Source: Ceratotherium simum simum
Taxonomy: Eukaryota > Chordata > Mammalia > Perissodactyla > Rhinocerotidae
NCBI RefSeq assembly: GCF_000283155.1
Contig: NW_004454195.1
Span: 2,804,111-2,868,110, forward strand
Reading direction: 5' to 3'
DNA: 64,000 nt
Positions 23,388-35,778 of the stretch are shown here, in pieces. The notes under the pieces are model-generated. The model was given only the letters and a program-made list of their open reading frames with translations. It searched no databases and was not told the origin of the DNA. Within the stretch, counting starts at the first letter, position 1, and each line of letters opens with the position of its first letter. Both the position numbers and the translations under genes were made by a program.

Positions 23388-25160
23388 AAAGGTGAAGAAA
23401 AACAATTTGGAAAAACAGTTAAATGATTCCAAACCCACACTTGAGTTCCTGGGGCACCTAGTTGGAGAAGGTAGAAGTAAGAACTTTGTGTGGTTATGGA
23501 GATCTAAGCATCCCATCTAATACAGAATCTGCTAATCCCTGTTTGTGATTACATTTACTAAAAAGCCCCTTCCACCCTATTAAAGCCCAAAGCAGTTGGA
23601 GGAGCCCTCTCAGTGGATGGCACTCAGAGCAAGTGTGGCCAATTTTCAGCAAAGATTTAAGCAGCCTGAGAAACAAAGATGCATCACTTTACCTTCTGAT
23701 AGGCCTTGGAAATTGCAGCGGTAGCCACAGACCAAAGGGTGGTGTGTGTGTGGCTCCACGGCTGTCCATCATCCCAGCAATCATCCCAGAGAGTGACAGC
23801 ATTAATGTCATCAAGATTGTAGCAACTACTATAGCTCTTCTTTTTATTTTCAAACAAAGGAGACCAATATACATTAGGAGTCCTTACATTTTATTTATAT
23901 ACAATAAGACATATTTTGCAAACCATTGCTTTTATGTAATTTTTACTGATGAACCCTATTCCTTTGGCAAAGAGAATCACAGGCTTGAACCTTCTCAAAT
24001 GAAATTAATTTTAGCTTTTATAGGAACAATAGAGTCATTTGAAGCAGTAGGGATGTCTTAATGATTAAAGACGGATATTTTTCCATGTATATGGGGGCTG
24101 ATGGAATAGGGGCTTGGTCGGATCTGTGTGGGATAGAATAGAGTCAAGTGATCAGAAGCTTTCAGAACATTTTGTGGCTTGAAGGGAAAAGCTCTCAAAT
24201 CTTTTAAAATTACTCTGCACTAAGGCATTGTAGGGCCCACTTCCCTTTCAGAGTCAACCATTACAAAAATGGGAAGCATTGCAATCATTCCAAATGGACA
24301 CAGTGTGCAGAAGGTAAGAGGAGAATTAGAGGTATTAGAGCACTTTATACTGGTATATACTCTCTCAGTCACTCAGCTAATCTACTGGCAATGATTCTAA
24401 AACTCTAAAGCTGCAGGGTGTGAGCCAGGAATTGTGTGAGATACTTCATAGGAAAAAAAAAATCTCAAGGAAATGGTATTTTATAAAGAATGATTGAAGC
24501 TGGATCAGATTGAAGTTCTAAGGTATCCTCTATCCTCCTAGTGGTATAGACAATTCACTAGTGACCCTCCGAATGGAGTTTGCTGAGGCAAGAGGCCGTC
24601 CGGCCATTGGGAGTGAACTCTTCATCATACTTGCTACCATATAAATTGACATCTGCTAAAGTTGCTGAATATGAACCTTTTCTTTCCTTTAGAGAATGGG
24701 GTAGTCATACAAATTAGGTAATAGTAGTTCACCTTGGTACATTTCTGCAGCAGACACTTCTAGTTTTCAATCCAGAGCTCTTTATCATCTGCATGGACAG
24801 ACTCGGACTCCCTTGTGGATGGACAGAGCCCGGGTGGCTGAAATGCCTGTGCTAGTAGACTCTGGCTGCCATCCAGGCTCCAAAAACCTTTAGTTGACTC
24901 CAGTATGGCACAAAAATAATATCATTTTTGTGTTCACATGACATTAAAAGTTTTAGAAAGTACTGACCTCCTAGATATCTCTTCTCTCCTTTTGTCTTAA
25001 GAGAATTCTGATTTTGTTTGGGGCAGTGATGTGCTCAATGAAAACACTTAACATCCTGGTTCCCTTGTGGATAGTGATGTCCAGGTGACATAGTCACTGC
25101 CAATGAAATGTAAGCAGAAGTCTGCTTAGGGGTACCTTCTGGGAAACCTAGAATTTCCTA
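23388..25160. other. No recognisable feature
   Basis: No repeat family named. A 142-codon plus frame at 23633-24061 has no recognisable domain, and a 61-codon frame overlaps it on the other strand; taken as chance. Confidence 0.4.
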
Positions 25161-25164
25161 GGTG

Positions 25165-25332
25165 TTGGGTCTTACAGGCCTTGGACCAGCAGCATCAACA
25201 TATCCTGGTACTTGTTAGAAATGCAAATTCTTTACCTAGACTGCTTAATCAGAAACTGGGGGTAAGGCCCAGCAATCTTGGTATTAACAAGTGTCCAGAT
25301 GATTTTGAAGCATGATAAAATTTGAGCACTCA
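25165..25332 (+). mobile_element. MER5A-type hAT DNA transposon relic
   Basis: 'ggaccagcagcatcaacat', 'cttgttagaaatgcaaattc', 'taatcagaaactgggggta' and 'gatgattttgaagcatga' match the MER5A consensus, a non-autonomous Charlie-group element. It encodes no transposase. Confidence 0.85.
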
Positions 25333-25344
25333 TGTCTTAGACCT

Positions 25345-25545
25345 AGAGTGATGGTTCTTAAACGTGGCTGAAAATTGGAATCACCTGAGGTGACTGATGC
25401 TTGGGTACGCTCATTTAATTGGTCTGGGATGTGGGTTGAATTGGTCCCAATCTCCTGGTTGTTATATAGCCTCCAGTTATGCAAGATGTCCCCCGCTTAC
25501 TCCCCAGGTGATTCTATAGCATGTAAAGGTTGAAAGAGCCTGGTC
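25345..25545 (+). mobile_element. Second MER5A-type element
   Basis: Starts 'agtgatggttcttaaacgtgg' in its first bases, continues 'gaatcacctgaggtgactga', 'tttaattggtctgggatgtg' and ends near 'ccccaggtgattctatagc'. It lies about a dozen bases after the first copy, in the same orientation, but differs in sequence, pointing to separate insertions rather than a recent duplication. Confidence 0.75.
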
Positions 25546-26620
25546 CCCTAATGGCACATTCCACCCTGTTGAGAGTTTCAGTGATGGACAAGACTGCAAC
25601 TGTGGCTGCATCTCTGCTTCTGTTCACTTATTTGTTGAAAGCCTCACTTTAAAAGTAACAAGGAGAGCAATGCCAAGAGTCTCCAGTGTTTCCTCCTACC
25701 CATCTCCCCACCCCCAGCTGTCCTAGAAAATGAAAAGTGGGTTACATCCCAAAGGTACTGAAGAACGTTTATGTATGGCAGCAATGATAATAGCGTTATG
25801 GAGCAATAAAAGAAACTTTGCCTTATGTTCACTGCAGGATCCTTGAATAGGGGAGACTGTTTTTTACATACGTTAATGTGGTACATTTTCAGCATTCTCC
25901 GGAGGTTCATTGTTGGCCTCCAGCTAAGGCAAGCAATGGATTTGCTCCAGCTTGAGGTATGCTAAGTAAGCAAACTCAGTAGTTTAGACTTGGGGCACTG
26001 TGGTTTGTGGCTGTCCAAGTTTACTTGTTTATTGGCCTCTAGGCTTTCCTAATTTGTTGGAGAAGCCAGCGAAAATGGGCACAAATGGTTGAAGCAGGAA
26101 TCTGAGCAGTGTTTAAAAACTGGGTTGTGGTGAATGAGCAAGACTGGGTGGAGTTGATGCATTTAGTAAAAACACACATTAGCAGTTGATTTTGTTTCAT
26201 ATTAGGGGCAGGCATGCACGACTGTGAATAATGCTTGGAGAGAGAATTCGGCGTGATACGTGGCTTAGTCTCTGGAGGTAACATAGCTGAACTGAAAAAC
26301 AATTTACTTGGAGTCAGTTGATAAAACTAACCTCATGGAAATGACTCTCCCTAACCGCCTTCAGTTACAGAGAATGATAGCAAGTTAACATTTAGTTAGG
26401 GCAGCTTTTCAAACTTGAATGACATACACACCAGTTTTAAAGGAAACACAAAAGCTTTCATTATTCTTAGTAGTGACATAGATAGTTTTTAAAATTGTTA
26501 CTTATAAACAAAGAAAATCAACAATCTGATATTAAAGTTATCATCAATTTAATATGATAAATGATGTTTGCTGAAGGAAAAAATCTCATTTTCAACCACC
26601 AAACTATAATGTTTTATTGA
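25546..26620. other. No recognisable feature
   Basis: Non-repetitive sequence; no exon or repeat family identified. Confidence 0.4.
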
Positions 26621-26624
26621 CCTA

Positions 26625-27000
26625 TGTGTTAGTCTGGGTCCTCTGAGAAGCAGACGCCAAGATGAACACACAAGAATTTTATTAAGAGAAACTTCTGGGA
26701 AAAAGAATGAGGAGAGGGCCAGGAAGTCTGACCCCTTGTGAGGGAAGGATGGAAGGAAGGTTGGCTGAAAGTCTTCTAGACGGCTAGGCAGCCTAAGAAA
26801 GATTTGTCAAGGCCACTGGGGAGTAGTCGAGCTAAAGTTAGTCATCAGAGAATTTGTGATGTTTCAGGAAAGAACCTGCTCTAGTACCCCTGATAGAGTA
26901 CATTCATTGTATACCATCACACTCACTAATAACAGATTATTACATGTTAGGACATAGATGGGATACATTCAAGTTGGATAGTACTAACTGCTACCAAACA
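26625..27000 (-). mobile_element. Possible old LTR end
   Basis: On the minus strand the element would end 'gtctgcttctcagaggaccc', preceded by an AATAAA signal, an arrangement typical of old mammalian LTR 3' ends. Family and 5' boundary are unknown. Confidence 0.35.
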
Positions 27001-27561
27001 TCTTTCCTGATGAAGATATCTATACAACTTTGTAGTGTTCAATGATTCAATTCTCCCACCACTTTCTTATATTGTGAAATACTATTGGTTCAACATGTTC
27101 AAAGATCATTTGGCCTTCACTTGCCAAAATTTCTTCATTTTCGTATTAAATCTGTCTCTGTTCCTTTTGTAGTTGCCAGAAACAATTAAAGAGCAATGTG
27201 TTCATGCTGTTCTTGTGGTTACTAATCTAATTTTTTAAAAAGTCATTTGTTAAACTACAGTGCTGTTTCCGTGAAAATATATTTTAGTTGTGAATGACTA
27301 GTGCAAAAGAAGATTTCTTTTTACAACTGGAAAAGTAATTCAACATGGGTAAATGGCTGCCTTTGTACAATTGTCATTTTGATAATTGAGCAGAGCAGCA
27401 TAATGACAGCCATTTAGAGTTACCAATGCAGGAAAAGTTAAATAGCATCATATTTCTAGATCATTTGTTACAAATAAAAGTATAAATACAAATACAATGG
27501 CAGCGCTACATTCATGTAGTCGGGTGGGATTATTAAGTGGCTGCCCAGATAATCAACATTC
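27001..27561. other. No recognisable feature
   Basis: A+T-rich; nothing identified. Confidence 0.4.
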
Positions 27562-27719
27562 AAGTTTCTCAATCCTGACTGCCTAATAGAATCAGAGAAC
27601 TCCTAAAATATACATCAGCACCTGGAAGTCACCTTCAGAGATTCTGAGACAAATGATTTCGAGTGGAGCTGGGTGTTTATATGTTTTAAATTCACAAGTT
27701 TTAAATGAAAACCACTGGT
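27562..27719 (+). mobile_element. MER5A-type DNA transposon relic
   Basis: 'aagtttctcaatcctgactg', 'aatagaatcagagaactcct' and the terminal 'aatgaaaaccactgg' correspond to the two ends of MER5A, with a diverged middle. Confidence 0.65.
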
Positions 27720-27791
27720 AAATTTATAGCGAGTTTTTAGATTATTTTAAGAACAAGAAAATAATTATCATAGAGAGCTCTTGGGTCTTTT

Positions 27792-28593
27792 AAAATATGA
27801 TCGTGGGTGGGACAGCCACTTTGGAAGATAATTTGGCAATTTCTTACAAAACTAAACATGCTCTTACCATATGATCCAGCAATAGTGATTTTTGGTATTT
27901 ACCCAAATGAATTAAAAACTTATGTCCATACAAAAACCACCATATAGATGTTCATAACAGCTTTATTCATAATTATCAAAACTTAGAAGTGACCAAGAGG
28001 TCTTTCAGTAGATGAGTGACTAAATAAACTGTGGTACAACCAGACAATGGAGTATTATTCAGTGCTAAAAAGAAATGAGCTATCAGTCCATGAAAAGACG
28101 TGAAGCAACCTTAAATGCATATTACAAAGTAAAAGAAGCCAATCTGAAAAGACTGCCTACTGTGTGATTCCAACTCTATGACATTCTGGAAAAGGCAAAA
28201 CTACGAAGACAGTAAAAAGATTAGTGGTTGTTAGTGGTTGGGGGGAGGAATGAATAGGTGTAGCACAGAGGATTTTTAGGGCAGTGAAAGTATTCTGTAC
28301 TACACTACAGTGGTGGATACATTTCATTACACATTTGTCCAAACTCATAGAATGTGCAACACTGGAAGTGAACCCTAAGGTAAAGTATGGACTTTAGGTA
28401 ATAATGATGTATCAGTGTAAGTTCATCGATTGTAATAAATGCACCACTGTGATACGGGATGTCGATAGTTGTGGAGGTTTGCACGTGTAGAGGCATGCAT
28501 GAGAAATCTCTATACTTTGCACTTAATTTTGCTGTGAACCTAGAACCATTCTAAAAAATAAAGTTTACTGATTAAAAAAATATGATCATGGGT
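27792..28593 (+). mobile_element. 5'-truncated LINE-1 with 17-bp target-site duplications
   Basis: The body (27809-28576) starts in late ORF2 ('ggacagccactttggaagat', 'atgatccagcaatagtg') and runs through the 3' untranslated region to 'ctaaaaaataaagtttactg' and an A-rich tail. It is flanked by 'aaaatatgatcgtgggt' (27792-27808) and 'aaaatatgatcatgggt' (28577-28593), differing at one base. The tail type resembles L1MB-class elements. It is inactive. Confidence 0.9.
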
Positions 28594-29177
28594 CTAATAT
28601 TGGGTTAGGGTAAACTAACGATTGCTTGACTTAGGAATAGGAATTGGTTATAAACTCTTATTTCTAGTTTCTCTCTTTCCTTGCATCTACCATCTAATCA
28701 AATTTCTTCAAAATTTAAATCATTTTCAGAATGTAAATTTTTAAGACAATTCACTATAAATAAATTTCATAATGATGCAGTAGAATGATTTATTTAAATT
28801 CAGGAACATAGAACTTCTTAGGCAAAAGAATGCCCAGGGCTTCAGTGGCATTAGCAATTGGTCATCCTCTTCCTAAGCAGCGAAGTAGCTGATCTCAAGC
28901 AGTTACATCAATGGAATTTGTACAACAGAAAAACTGGGTAGCAAAGGATTGTATCATCATTGCAGATGAGGAAGCTGAAAAATTTATAACCATGAAAACG
29001 GGTCAATTTCCTTCAAAGCTGGCTGCTAAAATACATTTGATTTATTCACAGCTGCTAGACAACTTCCCAAAATTTACTAGAACCTCTGAAAAATAAAACT
29101 TTTTGTTTTCTTTTTATTTAAGTAGATTCGCAATAAAATAGTAAGTCTCAAAGAACAGCTTGATGTAATTTAAATGT
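28594..29177. other. No recognisable feature
   Basis: A+T-rich; a 61-codon frame at 28911-29096 has no known motif. Confidence 0.4.
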
Positions 29178-29600
29178 CAATGGCTTAGGAATCTTATAGA
29201 CCTGGATGCTAATTCTGGCTTTACCTCTTATTAGTTTTGTAGTCCAGGAAGGAAATGAACATCTTTTGATTTTTTTTTGTTTGTTTTTTTGCTTGAGGAA
29301 GATTAGCCCTGAGCTAACATCTGTGCCAATCTTCCTCTATTTTGTATGTAGGTTGCCACCACAACATAGCCACTGACAAGTGGTGTAGGTCTGCATCTGG
29401 GAACCAAAGTCAGGTCTCTGAAGTGGAGTGCTCTGATCTTAACCCCTAGACTGTGGGGTCAGCTCTTTGACCTCAGTTTTTCATACTGCAATGCTGAGGT
29501 AGTTGTAACTCATGGACTTTTATAGGAGTTAGATGAGATAATGTTGTAAAACACCTGTCAATTGGTGCATGTGGCCAAATTAATTGTGAGTTATTATTAT
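29178..29600 (+). mobile_element. MIR SINE split by an ERE insertion
   Basis: The left half (29178-29270) has 'cttatagacctggatgct' and 'ttacctcttattagttttgt'. The right half (29464-29600) resumes with 'acctcagtttttcatactg' and 'ggagttagatgagataatg', ending near 'gagttattattatta'. The halves join in register once the intervening ERE is removed. Confidence 0.8.
29271..29463 (-). mobile_element. ERE SINE, diverged
   Basis: Plus-strand reading: T-rich tail, 'gaggaagattagccctgagc', 'taacatctgtgccaatcttc', 'gttgccaccacaacatag', and a worn tRNA-like head 'cttaacccctagactgtgg'. 'tcttttga' on the left and 'tctttga' on the right are possible target-site duplications. More diverged than the other ERE copies. 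Confidence 0.85.
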
Positions 29601-30485
29601 TACCAACAAAATGTATGAGAAAATTAACACCTCTTGTTCCTAATTACTTATTATACTGATTACTTATTCTTAAGGGATAGTTCACATGGTTTTTCATTTG
29701 TTTTTTGGTTCACTGAAAATCTGGGGATGCTATACAGCAAAATCCAGAAACATGGACACACTCCCAGACACAAAATTGCATATAAAATACTGGAGATTTC
29801 AAGACCCACCCAAAAATCTACCCATAAGCCCTTTAGTTTTAGGACATTCTAACTCAAAGCATGTTCTGAAGATGGTGTTATAGAAAATGCAGATTTTGGA
29901 AGGATCCTGGATGATTTTTTATTAGAGAACACTGGGACACATGAGAACACAAATCTTTGATAGAATTGCATGTATGCTGGTGACGTTTTCTCTGGTATCC
30001 TGGACTCTACCTATCCCAGACATCTGGTTCCTGTGGATTCTGCCTTTTCTTCCCCAATCTCTCTAGTTTTTGCTTTTATTCTTCCTGGACCCAGTGTACA
30101 TGATTCACATCATTTTGAAAAACTGAATATCAAATCCTGAAGCTCACTACCAAGGCTTCTTCTCCCTTTTAAGACTTCTAGCACAAAAATTAGTGGTGAA
30201 CATGGTTCTACCACCCGTGGAATCTACATCCTTCAATCCCACATGTGCACTCAACCGATGTGATTGTCTTAGCAGCTCTGGACAGGGAAATGGATTTTAG
30301 GAGGACTATGCCTTCTGCCACCAGCAACGCTTTCTGAGTTCTATAAAAGGTATAACTCCTGCTGATTACTAATTCCTAAGCCTCAAGGCTGATGGTGTGA
30401 GGAGCTCCTATCCCATGCTCCTCCTCTCCAATGGTTTTGTTATGTTAAGACTGTGCTTTTTAATTTAGTTTATGACAGCTACTCA
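29601..30485. other. No recognisable feature
   Basis: No repeat family or exon identified. Two overlapping short frames at 29634-29883 look like chance. Confidence 0.4.
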
Positions 30486-30489
30486 GTAT

Positions 30490-30960
30490 TTTATGACCTT
30501 GGTGCTCGTGAAGAGCACTGAGGAGTTATTTTTTTAAATGTCCCTCAATTTGGGTTAGATTGATCTTTTCTTATGATTGGACTGCGCTTATGCACTTGTC
30601 AAAAATACCACAAAAATCGTATTGTGTCCTTCGCAGTACATCATATCAAGGGATACATCTTGTCTACATAAATTACTGGTGATGCTTACAAGTAAATACA
30701 ACATGAGACACTAGAACATTAAAAGGTCATTAGTGGAAAAATTAGTGAAATTTGAATAATGTTTGTAACTTAGTTAATAATGTTATATTAGCATTAATTT
30801 CCTTCTCTTGGTAATTGTACTATAGGTGTATAAGATTTTAACATAAGATGAAACAGTTTAAGGGATATACAGCATCTTCTTGTACTATCTTTGCAACTTT
30901 TCTGTAATTCTAAAATTATTTCAAAATAAAAATTTTTAAAAATGCAAAATATTGACAAAA
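30490..30960 (+). mobile_element. Old interspersed repeat, probably L1M-type 3' end
   Basis: 'gtccctcaatttgggttag', 'catcatatcaagggatacat' and 'gtggaaaaattagtgaaat' lead to a tail 'gtactatctttgcaactttt', 'ctgtaattctaaaattattt' and 'caaaataaaaatttttaaaa'. This tail recurs in old mammalian LINE 3' ends. I am sure it is an interspersed repeat but not of its class. Confidence 0.5.
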
Positions 30961-32085
30961 TGTACAAGGAAGATGATTGAAGGGCCCGGCAATCTATCAG
31001 TGAATAATAAATTTCTATCTAACCAAATATTAGTTTAAATCACTCTATAAACTTGCTTAGAATATTCTACACCACAATAGATAAAACTGGCCACATGAAA
31101 CATAGGAATACAACATTTGATATTTCTAGGTAAGGTGCTTAAAAAACAGTTTGACAGATAACTAAACATATTCTTTTTACATCTCTTCCAAAATTAAAAA
31201 TGGATGACAGTAGGAATGTTTTTTTTTTCAAGTTTGCAAATATACTGTGAGATTATTTGTTTAGAGTTCAATGTTATGGCAGTTTCAAAGTCTATATGGC
31301 TGTCCTCCAAATGAACTAAAAAATAATTTTAAACATTTAATCTCTCTTTCCCAAAAATCTTCCTAGAGTTTTTCTTTTGTGATATAACTCTGGACTAATT
31401 CAATTACTTCTAAAATCAGAAGATTAAATCACTTTTTTTAAAGGCAGCTGGAGTTTATTATGTTGAAAGATTTCAAAAGCTTGCCTCAGAGGGGTTTTAG
31501 GGATTTGCATTTGAAAATAACTTAGGAAAAAATGAATATTATTTCAAAAATGTGTTGCTATTGATATTAAAACAAATGTTAAAAATAGACAAAGAATCTT
31601 GTTTACCATTTGTGGGTTGTTTGTGGCTTTTTTTTTTAATTTTGGTGTTATTACTAAGTTTGTGTTGCTGCTTTTTATATGAGATGTTTGAATCAAAGCA
31701 GCTGTTTTTACTGGGACAATACGCCAATTTTGCTAGTAATTTTGAGGACATGATTTAAATGGCAAATCCATCCAAGGAGTTGTAGGAGGGCTATCTAGGC
31801 TAAATTAAATAGGTACCACAGTACCCACTATCCTCTGTAGCTTCAATAAATGCCAATTATGGATAGATAGCATCTGAATTTGTATATCCAGAATACAGTC
31901 CTGTCCATGTGGGTGATATGATTGGAAAGCCCTAAACAAGAAGCCCAGGGTTTCTTTCACATACGTATGCTTGATTTCTCTCAGTTTTTTCAAGACATAC
32001 ACAATCATTTTTCAAGTTTTAAAGAGTGTATCATTTTGCTATTTCTAGAATTGTCTTTTTTATCTATTTGTCATTGGATTAGTTA
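30961..32085. other. No recognisable feature
   Basis: A+T-rich; overlapping opposed frames at 31539-31758 are chance. Confidence 0.4.
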
Positions 32086-32089
32086 AGGC

Positions 32090-32155
32090 CATCATCATTC
32101 ATTAATTCATTCAAAAATTATTTGTTGAACACCAATTATTGTTTGGACTTTTCTA
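32090..32155 (-). mobile_element. L2 LINE 3' terminal fragment
   Basis: 'cattcattaattcattcaaa' and 'ttatttgttgaacaccaat' are the reverse complement of the L2 tail. Confidence 0.5.
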
Positions 32156-32164
32156 AAAGGATTC

Positions 32165-32505
32165 TTTCTAAAATGGAAGATTGTTCATACCTCTCTCCTG
32201 TTAATATCTTTCAATAAGTCTCTAACTTTCAAGAGAAAGTCCCAGCTCTAACATAGCAGGTAAGGCCCTTCATGGCTTGGTGTTACTCTAACCAGCACCC
32301 TGCCCACCACCACTCCCTACACACACAAGATTGCTATGGTTCAAGACATATCAGATTACCTGTGGTCCCTTAAACTTATCATACCTTTGCACATGACCAT
32401 CTCCTGTGTGAAATTCTTCACCACAAAATCTGGCTATCTTTTTCACATTCTTTAAAAGTCAGCTGAAGGGCCACCTTCTCTGGGAAGTGCTGCCTAATAA
32501 ATGCT
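32165..32505 (+). mobile_element. L2 LINE 3' region
   Basis: 'gagaaagtcccagctctaac', 'gtaaggcccttcatggcttg', 'cttatcatacctttgcacat' and 'gccaccttctctgggaagtg' follow the L2 3' consensus. The last 150 bases of the consensus are absent. Confidence 0.7.
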
Positions 32506-34395
32506 TGTATAATAAAAGAAGAGATAAAGTAAGAGATAAAGTAATGAATGAATTCCTAGTTCTGTTTCTGATCTGGTCTGGAGGGCTTTCCAGAGACTTT
32601 GATCCTGAGAGAAATGTCTAGAGAAAGAATGGTAGACAGAGTAGTCTGTTGAAACTTCTGGTTTATATCTGTAATTTGGTCAGTTTCTAGAATGCCAAGA
32701 GAAGTGTGTTTTTTTTTTCTCTCTGGGGTAGTGAAGATGATGGTTCTTCTCAAACTCAAGTAAGTTGCTAACTGAGAGCAAATCACATTAGTCTTACTCT
32801 GAGGTTTCCTGGAATCCTTGCTCAATCAAGAGTCTATTCCCTCTTCCTACCTTACCGGCATAAAGACCTTCACCAAGTAGAGAAAAATCATTGAAGAGAT
32901 ATAATCCTCAGTACACTCAAGGAATTTGGGGTACTACAGAAGGAATCCTTCTAGAAAAATCCTCAACCAAGAGCTCAGAATAATTCTGCAGCATTGAGGC
33001 AGTCAACAGTGAGACCTTCACTGAAGAGAGTCCTCTTTCATTATCCCACGCTGGAATTCAATGATCACTGGTGGCATCCCTCAGACCTGTGTCAGAGTTG
33101 GCCCATGGTTATTTTCAAGAGCTACAGTCCTTGGCAAGGGAAGGTCAGACACCATCTTGCTTACCTGAATGTACTGCTATCAAGCAAGTTTTTCTCTCTC
33201 TCTCAAATTTATTCCTCTACAAAGGTTTCTTTTTTAAAAAATGGTAATAGCTCCCTCTTCCCCACTGCAAGTCAACTTGACTTAAAACTATCAGCAACTC
33301 CCAGGAAGCCCACTAAACACTCAGGAAGTGATAGCTCCTGGCAGCATTCTAATGTAATGGTTACCATAGATTTGTTGCAGTTTACATATTATGGGGCCTC
33401 AAGTATACTTGTATTTTAATTTACATATGTTTTCTATCTTTGCTATTAATTTCTAAATATCTTGAAGAAAATATTTATACTTGAGCCATCAATTTATCTT
33501 CCACAGCATCTTGCTCTATATTTTACAGATAGAGATAAATAAATACAGGTTCATTTACTGATGGAATGAAATAAAACTCAGGACTTTAGAGAGTAGAGAG
33601 TACAAGGTGACTTTCTGTACCTTCTTTCTATAGGAAAACTTCACTCTATGTTGGTTTCATCATTCTTTCAACTTTGAGAAAAATGTTAGTTTTCTTACTT
33701 GGTCATAGCCATAAACTATAATAGAATAATGAAAGAATCTTAGGTTCTATTGAACAAATATTAGTAAAATATGAATCAATCTCCTTACATTTAAAAAAAA
33801 AGTTTCAGCATTTATAATTATTTTTATTTCAATAACTTTGTGCAAACATTTGGAGGATGGAGTATTTGGGAACACTATCAGGTTAAAGTTGGTCTTTTGA
33901 ACTTGCGTTGCCTTTCAAATGGTCTTGAAAAACACAGTGTGCAAAGTTAACCTCTATTGCCTTTTGTGATTTGATCACTTAATTCAAATTAATACCTTTC
34001 ATTTGGTCTGTGGAAAAAACGTTATTTCTTATTTTGCCATAGAGTATTTGCCACTTATCCAACATTTTCAAAACAATTAGCATCCTAAACAGTTTTATGA
34101 AACCTAATAGTACAAGTCTCCAGAATTAATGGAAGTAATAAGAAATGATTACACGGGAGGAATAACTGTTTTTTATGAACCAAGGATATTTGAAATCCTA
34201 GAAGTATTCACTGAAAGCTAAATGGTTTCCTTTCTCTGTATTTCTTTCAAAAGGTGATACTGATGTTTCACTGAGATGGTACAAGCGAATCAAGTCCTAC
34301 TAGGTAGCATTCCATAAAAAGCTTTGGATTTTTAAATTCCCTTTTCCTCATAATTAAATGCAATTAAATTTTATTATTCTTCAGATTATGATAGC
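32506..34395. other. No recognisable feature
   Basis: Contains a 141-codon plus frame (32994-33419) without motif, repeat or homology that I recognise; probably chance. No other signal. Confidence 0.4.
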
Positions 34396-34399
34396 CATT

Positions 34400-34670
34400 C
34401 ATTTAGCTCAGCCACTTTCATTCTGGAGAAAGCAATGGACTAGATGCCCACAGACCTGAATTCTAAGCCTATCTCTGTGTTATTCTGTGAATTCATTTCT
34501 TACTTTTTCCATATATTTACAGTCTAACATATCTGATTATATGAAGCATAGTCAATGTTTGTTGAATGGATTGATTAATGCTTAGTATGACTTTGGTCAA
34601 GATTTCCTCATCTCTAAAATCAAATATAGTGATGTTCAAGTTCCCTTCTAGCTCTATAATTCCAAAACAG
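34400..34670 (+). mobile_element. MIR SINE, apparently interrupted
   Basis: MIR-like left part 'gacctgaattctaagccta' and right part 'ggtcaagatttcctcatctc', 'caagttcccttctagctct'. Between them (about 34500-34580) lies 'gtcaatgtttgttgaatgg', which looks like an L2 3' tail. Either a small insertion or a coincidence of old fragments. Confidence 0.45.
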
Positions 34671-35495
34671 GCCATTTCCCAAATTGCTATGAGTATAAAT
34701 TTCAAAGAATTTCAGAGTGGAGCAAAGTAGGCTAGTTTTTGTTATTATTTAAGTTATACATTCACTTTTCATCAGTGGCTATTCATTTTTGGAGAAATGA
34801 AGGTATATATATGACTAGTATTTTCTACATTCTTAAGATAAAGACATTTTCTATGCAAACTATTTTACCATATGTATCAGATTGGAAAAGGGTTGAATAT
34901 CAAGCAAAATCAGAGCCCTTATCTTTATGTTGCCCTCTGGATTGAATTAGTTATTTTTAAAACATAGTTCAAAAGATGGTGTTTTTATTTTGTTAGAGTT
35001 CTACTAACTTGTTCCCTCACCACCTCTGCACGGGTTTCAAAATAAGTCACCAAAATCACATAACCATTTAAAATCACAGTCCCTGGCTTCCCACACTAGG
35101 GACACCCTGTTCTGTAACAGCTCTCTTACAACATCTGTTGAGGTTCAAGCAGTTCTTCTCTTGGCTCGAGAGAATAAATCAGTGGACAAATGGTCATGTA
35201 AAATACAATCACGATCATGGAGGTGTTGCTTAAAATAAATACTTCCTAATTTTCTTTTTAACCCTTGACAAGCCATTTATCCCACCATTAGAAAAATATA
35301 CACTTGCACAGAGCCTTTATTTCCCCACTTCTCTTTGTCTCAGATTAGTGTTCTCAGTGAAGCTGAGAGAGAAAATCTTTAAAACTGTCAAACTGTGCCA
35401 GAAACAATGTGAGCTAAGCTTTCTTTTACTGAGGTTGGATGTTTTAATCACCTGCTAAAAAAAATACTAGGGCAATGTTAGCTGTTCGTTTAATC
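34671..35495. other. No recognisable feature
   Basis: A+T-rich, nothing identified. Confidence 0.4.
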
Positions 35496-35499
35496 CAGA

Positions 35500-35745
35500 C
35501 CCTGTAAATATAGCTAGACTACCTGAGTGCAAATCTCCGCTCCCCTACTACCTGGTGATCATGGGCCTGGGCTCTCCAAACTTTAGTTTTCTCACCTCTA
35601 AAATTGAGTAAATAATAGTGTATAACTGTTTGTGATGGTTTATATGGATTCAATAAATTAATACATCTAAAGCATTTAGGATACTGATAAATCAAAGCAC
35701 AAAATGAGAGTTAACTATTATTATAGATGTTATTATCATTATTTT
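35500..35745 (+). mobile_element. MIR SINE
   Basis: Nearly complete forward MIR: 'tgagtgcaaatctccgctcc', 'ctacctggtgatcatgggc', 'tttagttttctcacctctaa', 'tggattcaataaattaatac', 'taaagcatttaggatactg' and a final 'ttaactattattat'. Confidence 0.75.
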
Positions 35746-35778
35746 GAAAGGACAGTTTTAAAATAATTTTTATTAGGC

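Noticed and set aside
23633..24061. 142-codon plus-strand frame
   Set aside because: No domain, no splice context, and an overlapping frame on the opposite strand; within the range expected by chance in 64 kb.
32994..33419. 141-codon plus-strand frame
   Set aside because: Composition is unremarkable and no family is recognised; no promoter, splice sites or poly-A context.
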